A stretch of 23,014 nucleotides of DNA from an uncultured Desulfotignum sp. (GTDB lineage Bacteria > Desulfobacterota > Desulfobacteria > Desulfobacterales > Desulfobacteraceae): positions 1 to 23,014 of the forward strand of contig CALGAJ010000226.1 of assembly GCA_937951975.1 (NCBI GenBank). Reading direction: 5' to 3'. Position 1 is the stretch's first letter, and every line of letters starts with the position of its first letter. The notes under the pieces are model-generated. The model saw only the letters and a list, made by a program, of their open reading frames with translations. It made no database searches and was not told the DNA's origin. Positions 15,364 to 22,258 of the stretch are shown here, piece after piece. A program made the position numbers and the translations under genes.

Positions 15364-15466
15364 CGGATTGTTTTCGCCGGTAAGGTGTATTTTCTATTTC
15401 TCATTTAAGATATCACCCCAAAGCAAACAGATTTTTTTTATTTTTTTATTACAGGAGAGCGCCGAC

Positions 15467-15670
15467 ATGGCAAATGGTATTGTAAAATGGTTTAACGACT
15501 CAAAAGGGTTTGGTTTCATCGAAGTTGAAGGCGGTGGAAAAGATGTATTTGTACACCACTCCGGCATTAATTCCAGCGGTTTCAAGTCCCTCAACGAAGG
15601 GGACCGGGTGTCATTTGACATCGAAGAAGGCCAGAAAGGGCCTTCTGCCAAAAATGTGACGGTGCTCTAA
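15467..15670 (+). CDS. CspA-family cold-shock protein
   Basis: A 67-residue single cold-shock domain that binds single-stranded RNA or DNA. The RNA-binding motifs are KGFGFI (13-18) and VFVHH (27-31), with aromatic residues W8, F9, F15, F17 and F28 in the usual places. The ATG at 15467 is preceded by AGGAG at nine bases. The frame is open further upstream, but that part is leader. It stands alone, divergent from the pilin cluster and convergent with rsmG. Its long leader resembles that of cold-inducible csp genes, but many csp paralogues are not cold-induced, so this remains unproven. Confidence 0.95.
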   Translation: MANGIVKWFNDSKGFGFIEVEGGGKDVFVHHSGINSSGFKSLNEGDRVSFDIEEGQKGPSAKNVTVL

Positions 15671-15710
15671 AATACCCTTAGGTGTTATTTCAGACATACC
15701 TGACAGACTG

Positions 15711-15749
15711 AAAAAAGTTCCTGGATTTCAACGATTCAGGAACTTTTTT
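15711..15749 (+). terminator. Bidirectional intrinsic terminator between the cold-shock gene and rsmG
   Basis: The left arm AAAAAAGTTCCTG (15711-15723) and the right arm CAGGAACTTTTTT (15737-15749) are perfect complements across a 13-base loop. Read rightward, the stem ends in a T6 run; read leftward, it also ends in a T6 run. It should stop both the cold-shock transcript and the convergent rsmG transcript. The rsmG stop codon (15736-15738) and its last two to three codons lie at or inside the right arm. Confidence 0.88.
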
Positions 15750-16416
15750 GTTTTTGCGTCAACCGGACCAGGGATCTTGCTTCTTTGCTCTCCGGCAACT
15801 CATAATCATCCCATTGAATTAAAAATTTTTTTGCCAGGTCATCCGTGATTTCCTGTCTGGCGGACGGGCTTTTCAAGGCATAGAGCATTCCTTCCGGTGC
15901 CAGCAGCGGGCCGGCCAGATCGGCCAGCCGGTCGAGACCGGCCAGTCCCCGGGCGGAGACTGCGTCAAATTGCCCGGCAAACCCCGGATCATGGTGTAAA
16001 TCATCCACCCGCCCATGGATCGCTTCGATTCCATCAATTTTCAGCATCCGGATCACATGTTTGAGAAAATGAATTTTTTTCCGAGATGCATCCACCAGCA
16101 CCATGTGGATATCCGGATTCATCAGTTTCACCGGCAGCCCCGGGAATCCGCCGCCGGTCCCCATGTCCATCCATTGTCCGTTTACATTGCAAATATATGG
16201 TTGAATGGCCACTGCATCCAGAAAATGCCTGTGTGCCAGAGCGGCAGGCCCCTTGATGGCGGTCAGGTTGATATGCTGATTCCATTTTTCCAACTGGGCC
16301 GCATGACACGCCATCTGTTCCACCTGGACACGGGTGAGACTCAGCCCCATTTTCCGGCTGCCCCGGGTCAGGGTCTCACAAAACACAGCCATCCAGTTGC
16401 CGGGCATGGGATTCAA
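15736..16416 (-). CDS. rsmG: 16S rRNA (guanine527-N7)-methyltransferase RsmG (GidB)
   Basis: RsmG methylates G527 of 16S rRNA using S-adenosylmethionine. It has up to 226 residues. WNQHINLTAI (45-54), HRHFLDAVAI (62-71) and the SAM-binding MDMGTGGGFPGLPVKL (83-98) are clear family motifs; other RsmG proteins have DxGSGxGFPGxP. The TTG start at 16416 overlaps the upstream stop by four bases (TTGA). ATG at 16407 is a reasonable alternative, and neither has a strong ribosome site. It follows a TPR-SPOR gene rather than its frequent partners mnmG, parA and parB. Confidence 0.95.
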   Translation of the reverse strand: MNPMPGNWMAVFCETLTRGSRKMGLSLTRVQVEQMACHAAQLEKWNQHINLTAIKGPAALAHRHFLDAVAIQPYICNVNGQWMDMGTGGGFPGLPVKLMNPDIHMVLVDASRKKIHFLKHVIRMLKIDGIEAIHGRVDDLHHDPGFAGQFDAVSARGLAGLDRLADLAGPLLAPEGMLYALKSPSARQEITDDLAKKFLIQWDDYELPESKEARSLVRLTQKQKSS

Positions 16417-17312
16417 AACCGGTTCCAGGGTCTCAAATAGACTTTCATGCCGGTTTTTTCGACAAAATCCGCCATGGCCTGTTCCGCTGTTTCCTGATCC
16501 CCAAACCGGCCGGTCCTCACCAGATACCAGGTCACGTTGCCGGAACGGGTCAGGATAAGAATCCGGGCATCATAGCCTTTTGCCTGGAGTTCACTCAATT
16601 GGTTCCGGGCATTTTCCCGGACCTGGAACGCCCCGGTCTGGATTTCATATTCAGGTTCAGACGATGTTTCTTCGGTTTTTTGAACCATCGGAACCGGGCC
16701 TAATTTTTCCAGCTGATTTCTGGCATAAGCCATTTCAGGATCCACTTCCACCGCTTTTTGATAAGCGGCCCGGGCCGCCTCAGTGTCACCCAGTTCTATA
16801 TATAGATCCCCTTTCAGGCAATAGGCCTGGTAATAATCGGGCACCAGCGCCAAAGTCCGGGCGATATCCGCCAGGCTTTTGTCAAATTCCCTGAGTTCGG
16901 CCCAGCTGATCGCCCGGTTGAAATAGGTATAATGGCTGTCCGGAGAAAGCGCGATCTCCTTGTTATAATTTTCAATGGCTTTTTCGTATTCTCCCTTGTA
17001 GTACCAGGCCACCCCCAGATTGCTGTGAAGCCCTTTCAAATCCGGCGTTATCTGGGTTATTTTTTCAAAATCACGGATGGCCGGATCGTATTGCGACAGT
17101 TTCATGTAGGCCACGCCTCGGTTTTTATAGGCATCCGGATTGCCGGGGTTCAGCGCAATCAGTTCGGTGAAAACGGCAACGGCCGCTTCATACCGATGCC
17201 GCTTCATATGATTGATCCCTGTTTCAAACAATTGTTCTTCCTGAGACGCAAACACGGTTGCACTTAGAAAACAAACAAACAAACATAGGGGTATTATGCT
17301 TTTTCGTTTCAT
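16413..17312 (-). CDS. Exported TPR protein with C-terminal SPOR domain
   Basis: From the ATG at 17312 it has 299 residues. A cleavable signal peptide spans 1-22 (VFA|SQ). About five tetratricopeptide repeats fill 26-195, each with patterns such as NPGNPDAYKNRGVAYM and YEKAIENYNKEIALSP. A short linker leads to a SPOR domain at about 221-295 (EYEIQTGAFQ, YLVRTGRFGDQETA). SPOR domains bind glycan strands lacking stem peptides at division sites, and TPRs bind partner proteins, so a role as a periplasmic scaffold at the septum is likely but inferred. An in-frame ATG at 17345 would spoil the signal peptide. GGAGG lies close upstream of the chosen start. It overlaps rsmG by four bases. Confidence 0.88.
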   Translation of the reverse strand: MKRKSIIPLCLFVCFLSATVFASQEEQLFETGINHMKRHRYEAAVAVFTELIALNPGNPDAYKNRGVAYMKLSQYDPAIRDFEKITQITPDLKGLHSNLGVAWYYKGEYEKAIENYNKEIALSPDSHYTYFNRAISWAELREFDKSLADIARTLALVPDYYQAYCLKGDLYIELGDTEAARAAYQKAVEVDPEMAYARNQLEKLGPVPMVQKTEETSSEPEYEIQTGAFQVRENARNQLSELQAKGYDARILILTRSGNVTWYLVRTGRFGDQETAEQAMADFVEKTGMKVYLRPWNRF

Positions 17313-17354
17313 GGCCCTCCGGGTTTTCTCATGGGTTATGACCATATTTGTACT

Positions 17355-17387
17355 AAAAAAACATTATTGAGTCATGATAAATAATGT
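17355..17387 (-). terminator. A/T-rich hairpin and U-run at the end of the hydrolase gene
   Basis: Arms ACATTATT and AATAATGT (17380-17387 and 17361-17368) are perfect complements with an 11-base loop. On the minus strand a T7 run follows at once. The hydrolase stop codon (17372-17374) is in the loop and its last codons form one arm. With only one G-C pair per arm, the stem is weak, so it may stop transcription only partly. It would separate eno-pyrG-hydrolase from the TPR-SPOR and rsmG genes. Confidence 0.45.
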
Positions 17388-17977
17388 ATCAGACGATCAT
17401 GGAGCCGGTCCAGGCACCCGGCATAAAAATGATCACACCCGGGAATAATCTCAAACTGCGGTGTAATCCCCCAGCGGTCAATCTGGGTTTGGATCCTTTC
17501 CGGCGGGGCGATATCATCGTTTTGACCCGTGATGACCAGGCCGGTGGACGGCAATGCCGCGATGTCGTCAAAAGACATGAAAGCCACGGGCGGAGAGATC
17601 ATGATATGATCGGCAAGCTCATAACCGCCGGCCATAACCGATGCATTGACCCGGGAACCAAAGGAATAGCCTGCCAGATAAAGGGGGCCGCAGCCCTGGT
17701 CTTTGAGAAACTCAAGTGCTGCAATGACATCGCTTTGCTCTCCCTGACCATTGTCATACATGCCGGAGCTGCCCCCGGTGCCCCGGAAATTGAACCGCAA
17801 CGTGGTAAATCCTTGCTGCGCAAACGCGGATGCCGTTTGGGTCACCACCGGGTTGTCCATATTTCCCCCATACAATGGATGGGGATGGGTGATCACCACT
17901 CCGCGATTACCGGTTCCCGGGTCCAGCAGGGCCTGGAGCCGGATGGTCTGGTTCTTGATGATCACCGCAGTTTCCAT
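17372..17977 (-). CDS. Alpha/beta hydrolase of the dienelactone-hydrolase-like group
   Basis: A 201-residue cytosolic hydrolase. The HPHPLYGGNMDN motif (31-42) and RFNFRGTGGSSG (61-72, oxyanion side) identify a small conserved family of alpha/beta hydrolases. The triad is S105 in GYSFGS, D154 or D155 in GQNDDIAP, and H183 in GCDHFYAG. No signal peptide or extra domain is present. AAGGA lies about nine bases before the ATG, and the gene starts 19 bases after the pyrG stop. Its substrate is unknown; members of the group are often annotated only as alpha/beta hydrolases. Its placement after pyrG gives no clear functional clue. Confidence 0.88.
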   Translation of the reverse strand: METAVIIKNQTIRLQALLDPGTGNRGVVITHPHPLYGGNMDNPVVTQTASAFAQQGFTTLRFNFRGTGGSSGMYDNGQGEQSDVIAALEFLKDQGCGPLYLAGYSFGSRVNASVMAGGYELADHIMISPPVAFMSFDDIAALPSTGLVITGQNDDIAPPERIQTQIDRWGITPQFEIIPGCDHFYAGCLDRLHDRLIHYLS

Positions 17978-17996
17978 GAAAATATTTCCTTTGGAT

Positions 17997-19637
17997 TTAT
18001 TTTTTGGCGTTTTTCAAGGATGCCCGGATAAACGCCTTGAACAAGGGATGGGGATCCATGGGCCTGGACTTGAATTCCGGATGAAACTGGCATCCCAGAT
18101 ACCAGGGATGATCCGCCAGCTCCACAATTTCCACCAGTTCATGATCCGGCGATGTCCCGGATATGATCAGGCCGGCTTTTTCCAGACGTTCCTTAAAGGC
18201 GTTGTTGAATTCATACCGATGGCGGTGCCGCTCTGAAATATTTTCCTGCTTGTACGCATTAAATGCAAAGGTATCGGGCACCAGCCGGCAGGGATACGCA
18301 CCCAGCCGCATGGTACCGCCTTTATCCGATGTTTCATCCCGTTTTTCCACCTGGCCGGTCTGCTCGTCAAACCATTCTTTCATCAGATAAATGACCGGAT
18401 ACGGCGTGTCCGGATCGAATTCCTCGCCATTGGCATCCTCCATACCGGCCAGATGCCGGGCCACCTCGATCACGGCCATGTGCATGCCCAGGCAGATACC
18501 GAAATACGGCACTTTGTTTTCCCGGGCATACCGGGCCGCCAGAATCTTGCCTTCAATGCCTCTGGAACCGAATCCGCCGGGGACCAGGATCCCGTCACTT
18601 GCGGACAGCACTTCCGCCACATTTTTTTCCGTCAACATGGTGGAATCCACAAACTGGAGATCAACCCGGGCCTCATTGGAAATCCCGCCATGGGTCAAAG
18701 CCTCGTTCAGGCTTTTGTAGCTTTCAGTGAGATCCACATATTTGCCCACAATGGCGATATTGACACTGAACCGGGGATGTTTAAGCTTTTCCACCATCTC
18801 CCGCCATTCATCCAGCCGCGGACTCCTGGCCCAGATATTGAGTTTTTTCAGAATTTTTGTGCCCAGGCCTTCCTTATTATACACCAGCGGCACTTCATAG
18901 ATGCAGTCCACATCCTTGGCCGTGAACACGGCATCAGATTCCACATTGCAGAACAGCGCAATCTTGTCCTTGATGTCCTGGGACAGGTAATGCTCGGTTC
19001 TGCACAACAGGATATCGGGCTGGATCCCGATACTGCGCAGCTCCTTGACACTGTGCTGGGTGGGTTTGGTTTTGACTTCGCAGGCGGTCTTGATATAGGG
19101 CACCAGGGTCAGGTGAATGTAGATCACATTGCCGGGGCCGGCATCCGCCTTGAACTGGCGGATCGCCTCCAGAAAGGGCAGGGATTCGATGTCCCCGATG
19201 GTGCCGCCGATCTCCACAATCACCACATCCACATCCTGGGCCACCAGACAGATACTTTGTTTGATCTCATCGGTGATATGAGGGATCACCTGCACGGTGC
19301 CGCCCAGATACTCGCCTCTGCGCTCTTTGGTGATCACCTGGTGGTAGATTTTTCCCGTGGTGAAATTGTTGTTTTTCCCCAGCCGGGCATGGGTGAACCG
19401 CTCATAATGTCCTAAATCCAGGTCGGTCTCAGTCCCGTCATCCGTGACATAGACCTCTCCGTGCTGAAACGGATTCATGGTGCCGGGGTCCACATTGATG
19501 TACGGGTCCAGTTTCTGAATGGTGACCGTGAGCCCCCGGCTCTCCAGCAGCATCCCGATGGCGGCGGAGGCCAGTCCTTTACCTAAAGAGGACAGGACTC
19601 CGCCGGTGACAAAAATATATTTGGTGTTTTCAGCCAT
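17997..19637 (-). CDS. pyrG: CTP synthase
   Basis: PyrG converts UTP to CTP using ATP and glutamine. Its 546 residues match the family. The N-terminal synthetase domain (1 to about 270) starts KYIFVTGGVLSSLGKGL and includes QKLDPYINVDPGTMNPFQHGE. The C-terminal class I glutamine amidotransferase (about 295-546) has the oxyanion segment PGGFGSRG (353-360), nucleophile C382 in GICLGMH, and H519 and E521 in CQFHPEF. It starts five bases after the eno stop, so the two are co-transcribed. Confidence 0.99.
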   Translation of the reverse strand: MAENTKYIFVTGGVLSSLGKGLASAAIGMLLESRGLTVTIQKLDPYINVDPGTMNPFQHGEVYVTDDGTETDLDLGHYERFTHARLGKNNNFTTGKIYHQVITKERRGEYLGGTVQVIPHITDEIKQSICLVAQDVDVVIVEIGGTIGDIESLPFLEAIRQFKADAGPGNVIYIHLTLVPYIKTACEVKTKPTQHSVKELRSIGIQPDILLCRTEHYLSQDIKDKIALFCNVESDAVFTAKDVDCIYEVPLVYNKEGLGTKILKKLNIWARSPRLDEWREMVEKLKHPRFSVNIAIVGKYVDLTESYKSLNEALTHGGISNEARVDLQFVDSTMLTEKNVAEVLSASDGILVPGGFGSRGIEGKILAARYARENKVPYFGICLGMHMAVIEVARHLAGMEDANGEEFDPDTPYPVIYLMKEWFDEQTGQVEKRDETSDKGGTMRLGAYPCRLVPDTFAFNAYKQENISERHRHRYEFNNAFKERLEKAGLIISGTSPDHELVEIVELADHPWYLGCQFHPEFKSRPMDPHPLFKAFIRASLKNAKK

Positions 19638-19642
19638 AATAA

Positions 19643-20914
19643 TTATCCAAAAAGATGGGTCATGAAACTGGCTCCGGCGCCCAGTCTTTCTTCAATCCGG
19701 ATCAGTTGGTTGTATTTGGCCACACGGTCGCTTCGGGACATGGAGCCGGTCTTGATCTGCCCGGCATTCACCCCTACGGCCAGATCCGCAATAAAGGTGT
19801 CTTCGGTTTCACCGGACCGGTGGGATATCACGGTGGTGTAACCGGAATCCTTGGCCATCTGGATGGTGTCCAGGGTCTCGGTCACCGTGCCGATCTGGTT
19901 GAGCTTGATTAAAATGGCATTGCCGATACCGGATTCAATGCCTTTTTTAAAAATATCCGGGTTGGTGACAAAAATGTCGTCCCCCACAATCTGGATCCGG
20001 TCCCCCATGCGCTCGGTCATCCGTTCCCAGGCGTTCCAGTCCCCTTCCGCCAGGCCGTCTTCAATGGAAAACAACGGATACTTTTCAATCAGGGTTTCGT
20101 AATAATCCATCAACTCATCTGCAGACAGATCTCTGCCTTCAGACAGAAAATGATATTTTCCGTCTTTGTAGAATTCAGACGCCGCCGCATCCAGTCCGAT
20201 GCCGATATCACTGCCCGGCCGGTATCCGGCCGCCTCGATGGCGGAAATAATATATTCAATGGCCTGTTCATTGGAGCTTAAGTCCGGCGCAAATCCCCCT
20301 TCGTCTCCGACACCGACGCTCAGGCCTTTTTTCTTGAGAATTTTTTTCAGATGATGAAAGGTTTCCGCGCCCATGCGCACCGCTTCCACAAAAGACGGTG
20401 CCCCATAGGGCAGAATCATGAACTCCTGGATATCCAGGTTGTTGGCGGCATGGGCCCCGCCATTGATGATGTTCATCATGGGCACCGGCATGATCCGGGC
20501 GTTGATCCCGCCTAAATGCTGGTACAGCGGCAGATCACAGGCCTGGGCCGCCGCCCTGGCCGCCGCCATGGAAACGCCCAATATGGCATTGGCCCCCAGG
20601 CGGGATTTGTTTTCCGTGCCGTCGATATCCATCATGGTCCGGTCCAGCCCGGCCTGGTCCATGGCATCATACCCGATGATTTCCGGGGCGATCACCTCGT
20701 TGACATTGGCCACGGCATTGAGCACGCCTTTGCCCAGAAACCGGTTGTCCATGTTGTCCCGCAGCTCCAGCGCCTCCCGGGTGCCGGTGGAGGCGCCTGA
20801 CGGCACTGCAGCCCTGCCCCTGGCACCACAAGCCAGCACCACATCCACCTCCACTGTGGGATTGCCCCTGGAGTCGATGATTTCCCTTGCCCTGACATCA
20901 ATTAATTCCGTCAT
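19643..20914 (-). CDS. eno: Enolase
   Basis: Enolase interconverts 2-phosphoglycerate and phosphoenolpyruvate. From the ATG at 20914 it has 423 residues, the normal length. Key residues are E205 in GDEGGFAP, K337 in ILIKLNQIGTVTE (the signature), and Mg ligands D242, E285 and D312. SHRSGETED (364-372) holds the active-site loop. AAGGGGG lies about six bases upstream of this start. The frame stays open to 21001, but the extra residues are leader sequence. It is first of the eno-pyrG-hydrolase run and divergent from adk. Confidence 0.98.
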   Translation of the reverse strand: MTELIDVRAREIIDSRGNPTVEVDVVLACGARGRAAVPSGASTGTREALELRDNMDNRFLGKGVLNAVANVNEVIAPEIIGYDAMDQAGLDRTMMDIDGTENKSRLGANAILGVSMAAARAAAQACDLPLYQHLGGINARIMPVPMMNIINGGAHAANNLDIQEFMILPYGAPSFVEAVRMGAETFHHLKKILKKKGLSVGVGDEGGFAPDLSSNEQAIEYIISAIEAAGYRPGSDIGIGLDAAASEFYKDGKYHFLSEGRDLSADELMDYYETLIEKYPLFSIEDGLAEGDWNAWERMTERMGDRIQIVGDDIFVTNPDIFKKGIESGIGNAILIKLNQIGTVTETLDTIQMAKDSGYTTVISHRSGETEDTFIADLAVGVNAGQIKTGSMSRSDRVAKYNQLIRIEERLGAGASFMTHLFG

Positions 20915-20976
20915 ATTTCCCCCTTCCCGAACCGGTATATGTTTAACTGCGTTTGTGCATGCATAACAACCGCCTT

Positions 20977-21005
20977 TTAATACCAATTCCCCATTTGACA
21001 TTCAA
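20977..21005 (-). promoter_or_regulatory. Candidate sigma-70 promoter for eno-pyrG
   Basis: On the minus strand, TTGAAT (21000-21005) and TATTAA (20977-20982) are spaced by 17 bases, with a predicted start near 20970 and a leader of about 56 bases. Each box matches the consensus at four of six positions. An 8-base palindrome, TGCATGCA (20956-20963), falls in the leader. Confidence 0.4.
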
Positions 21006-21107
21006 GCTCTAATCCAAATAATTTACCGGCCCGGCCCCATGCCGACAATCCATCCATTTTTTTTGCACTGTTTGATCCACAAGCCCTGTATTGATACCGG
21101 CTTTATC

Positions 21108-21134
21108 TTGACAAACCCGGACACCTCTTATAAG
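21108..21134 (+). promoter_or_regulatory. Candidate sigma-70 promoter for adk
   Basis: A perfect TTGACA (21108-21113) is followed by TATAAG (21129-21134). The 15-base spacer is shorter than the usual 16-18; an overlapping TAAGTA at 21131-21136 would give 17. It would leave a leader of about 67 bases before the adk ATG. Confidence 0.5.
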
Positions 21135-21207
21135 TAGAAAAGGTTATTTAAAATGCAATACATGTCTGTATGACATGTTTAATCAATGGATAAAAAAAGG
21201 AGCTTGT

Positions 21208-21882
21208 ATGAACATTTTATTTTTCGGACCCAACGGCAGCGGCAAAGGCACCCAGGGTGCCATTCTCAAGGATAAATTCAATATTGCCCACATCGAATCC
21301 GGCGGTATTTTCAGGGAAAATATCAAAGGCGGTACCGAGCTGGGAAAAAAAGCCAAAGCCTATATCGACAAAGGCGATCTGGTGCCCGACGAGATCACCA
21401 TCCCCATGGTGCTGGACCGGCTGCAAAAAGATGACTGCAAAGACGGATGGCTTCTGGACGGATTCCCCAGAAACAAGGTCCAGGCGGAAAAACTGCATGC
21501 ATCCCTGGAAGAGGCCGGCATGAAGCTCACCTATGTCATTGAAATGATTCTGGACCGCCAGGTGGCCAAAAACCGGATCATGGGCCGGCGCCTGTGTGAG
21601 AACGATAACAATCATCCCAACAATATTTTCATCGATGCCATCAAACCGGACGGAGACAAATGCCGGGTATGCGGCGGCGCTTTGAGCGCCAGAGATGACG
21701 ACCAGGACGAGACCGCCATTGACAAACGGCATTCCATTTACTACGACACCGACACCGGCACCCTGGCAGCGGCGTATTACTTTAAAAACCTGGCAGCCAA
21801 GGATGATACCGTCAAATATATCACGTTGACCGGTGAAGCCCCGCTCAAAGACGTCACTGACGAATTGCTGTCCAAACTGTAA
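21208..21882 (+). CDS. adk: Adenylate kinase
   Basis: Adk catalyses ATP + AMP = 2 ADP. From the ATG at 21208, which has AAGGAG five bases upstream, it has 224 residues; an in-frame ATG at 21175 lacks such a site. The P-loop is FGPNGSGKGTQ (7-17), the AMP site includes HIESGGIFREN (28-38), and LLDGFPRN (82-89) is the family signature. The LID region (about 125-175) holds C130, H136, C152 and C155, a possible structural zinc site of Cys-x5-His plus Cys-x2-Cys form in place of two CxxC pairs. I recall this LID type from adenylate kinases of sulfate-reducing deltaproteobacteria. It is the first gene of adk-rpsU-folC. Confidence 0.97.
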   Translation: MNILFFGPNGSGKGTQGAILKDKFNIAHIESGGIFRENIKGGTELGKKAKAYIDKGDLVPDEITIPMVLDRLQKDDCKDGWLLDGFPRNKVQAEKLHASLEEAGMKLTYVIEMILDRQVAKNRIMGRRLCENDNNHPNNIFIDAIKPDGDKCRVCGGALSARDDDQDETAIDKRHSIYYDTDTGTLAAAYYFKNLAAKDDTVKYITLTGEAPLKDVTDELLSKL

Positions 21883-21898
21883 TCAAGTTAAGTTTTAC

Positions 21899-21927
21899 TT
21901 GCATTCATTGCCGCAGTTTGGTATAAA
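21899..21927 (+). promoter_or_regulatory. Sigma-70 promoter for rpsU
   Basis: TTGCAT (21899-21904) and TATAAA (21922-21927) are separated by 17 bases in the 100-base gap after adk. Transcription would start near 21934, about 49 bases before the rpsU start codon. It lets rpsU be expressed apart from adk. Confidence 0.6.
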
Positions 21928-21982
21928 TTCGGGTTATGAATATTTTGCGTATTTAAATCCACCATGAAAGGGGCGATGTTTT

Positions 21983-22192
21983 TTGAAAGAAATTACTGTC
22001 ACAGTGATTGACAACGATGTTGAAAAAGCGTTGAGAATTTTGAAGAAAAAAATCCAGAATGACGGACTCTTCAAGCGGCTCAAAGTGAAAAAACATTTTG
22101 AAAAACCGTGTCAATACCGAAGACGTAAGATGCGCGAAGCCATGCGTAGACAGCGGATCGCAGCTTCCAAATCCCGCAGAAAACGCAAATAA
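21983..22192 (+). CDS. rpsU: 30S ribosomal protein S21
   Basis: S21 is a small basic protein of the 30S platform near the 16S 3' end that aids initiation. It has 69 residues, beginning KEITVTVIDNDVEKALRILKKK and ending in a lysine/arginine-rich tail, RRQRIAASKSRRKRK. Translation must start at TTG (21983): no ATG or GTG is in frame in a suitable position, and the nearby ATGs at 21964 and 21976 are out of frame. A GGGG-containing purine run ends about nine bases upstream. S21 next to folC rather than dnaG/rpoD differs from the enterobacterial order. Confidence 0.96.
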   Translation: MKEITVTVIDNDVEKALRILKKKIQNDGLFKRLKVKKHFEKPCQYRRRKMREAMRRQRIAASKSRRKRK

Positions 22193-22206
22193 ACCATTTA
22201 AACCTG

Positions 22207-22247
22207 TCCCGGCAGACCGTTTCAATCCAAGGAATGCCGGGATTTTT
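22207..22247 (+). terminator. Hairpin and U-run after rpsU, abutting the folC start
   Basis: TCCCGGCA (22207-22214) and TGCCGGGA (22235-22242) are perfect complements across a 20-base loop, followed by T5 (22243-22247). It begins 14 bases after the rpsU stop. The folC start (GTG 22250 or ATG 22259) lies only 2-11 bases past the U-run, so folC depends on read-through unless another promoter exists. Confidence 0.7.
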
Positions 22248-22258
22248 ATGTGCTGACC

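Noticed and set aside
18453..19415. A 320-codon plus-strand open frame opposite pyrG, with similar frames opposite argD, argB and hslU
   Set aside because: All show the same His/Gly/Pro-rich composition and no ribosome site or family motif, while the minus-strand genes are certain.
20995..21107. GC-rich stretch in the eno-adk gap considered as a possible small RNA or riboswitch
   Set aside because: No stable long hairpin with a T-run, no conserved riboswitch motif and no open frame with a ribosome site were found. It is best explained as divergent promoter DNA.
21598..21666. Adenylate kinase LID with an apparently broken zinc site
   Set aside because: C130, H136, C152 and C155 can still bind zinc, and I recall the same LID form in other sulfate-reducer adenylate kinases, so it is lineage-typical and not damaged.
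21883..21905. Weak inverted repeat CAAGT...ACTTG after adk
   Set aside because: It has only five base pairs and no T-run. It overlaps the -35 region of the rpsU promoter and is unlikely to be a terminator.
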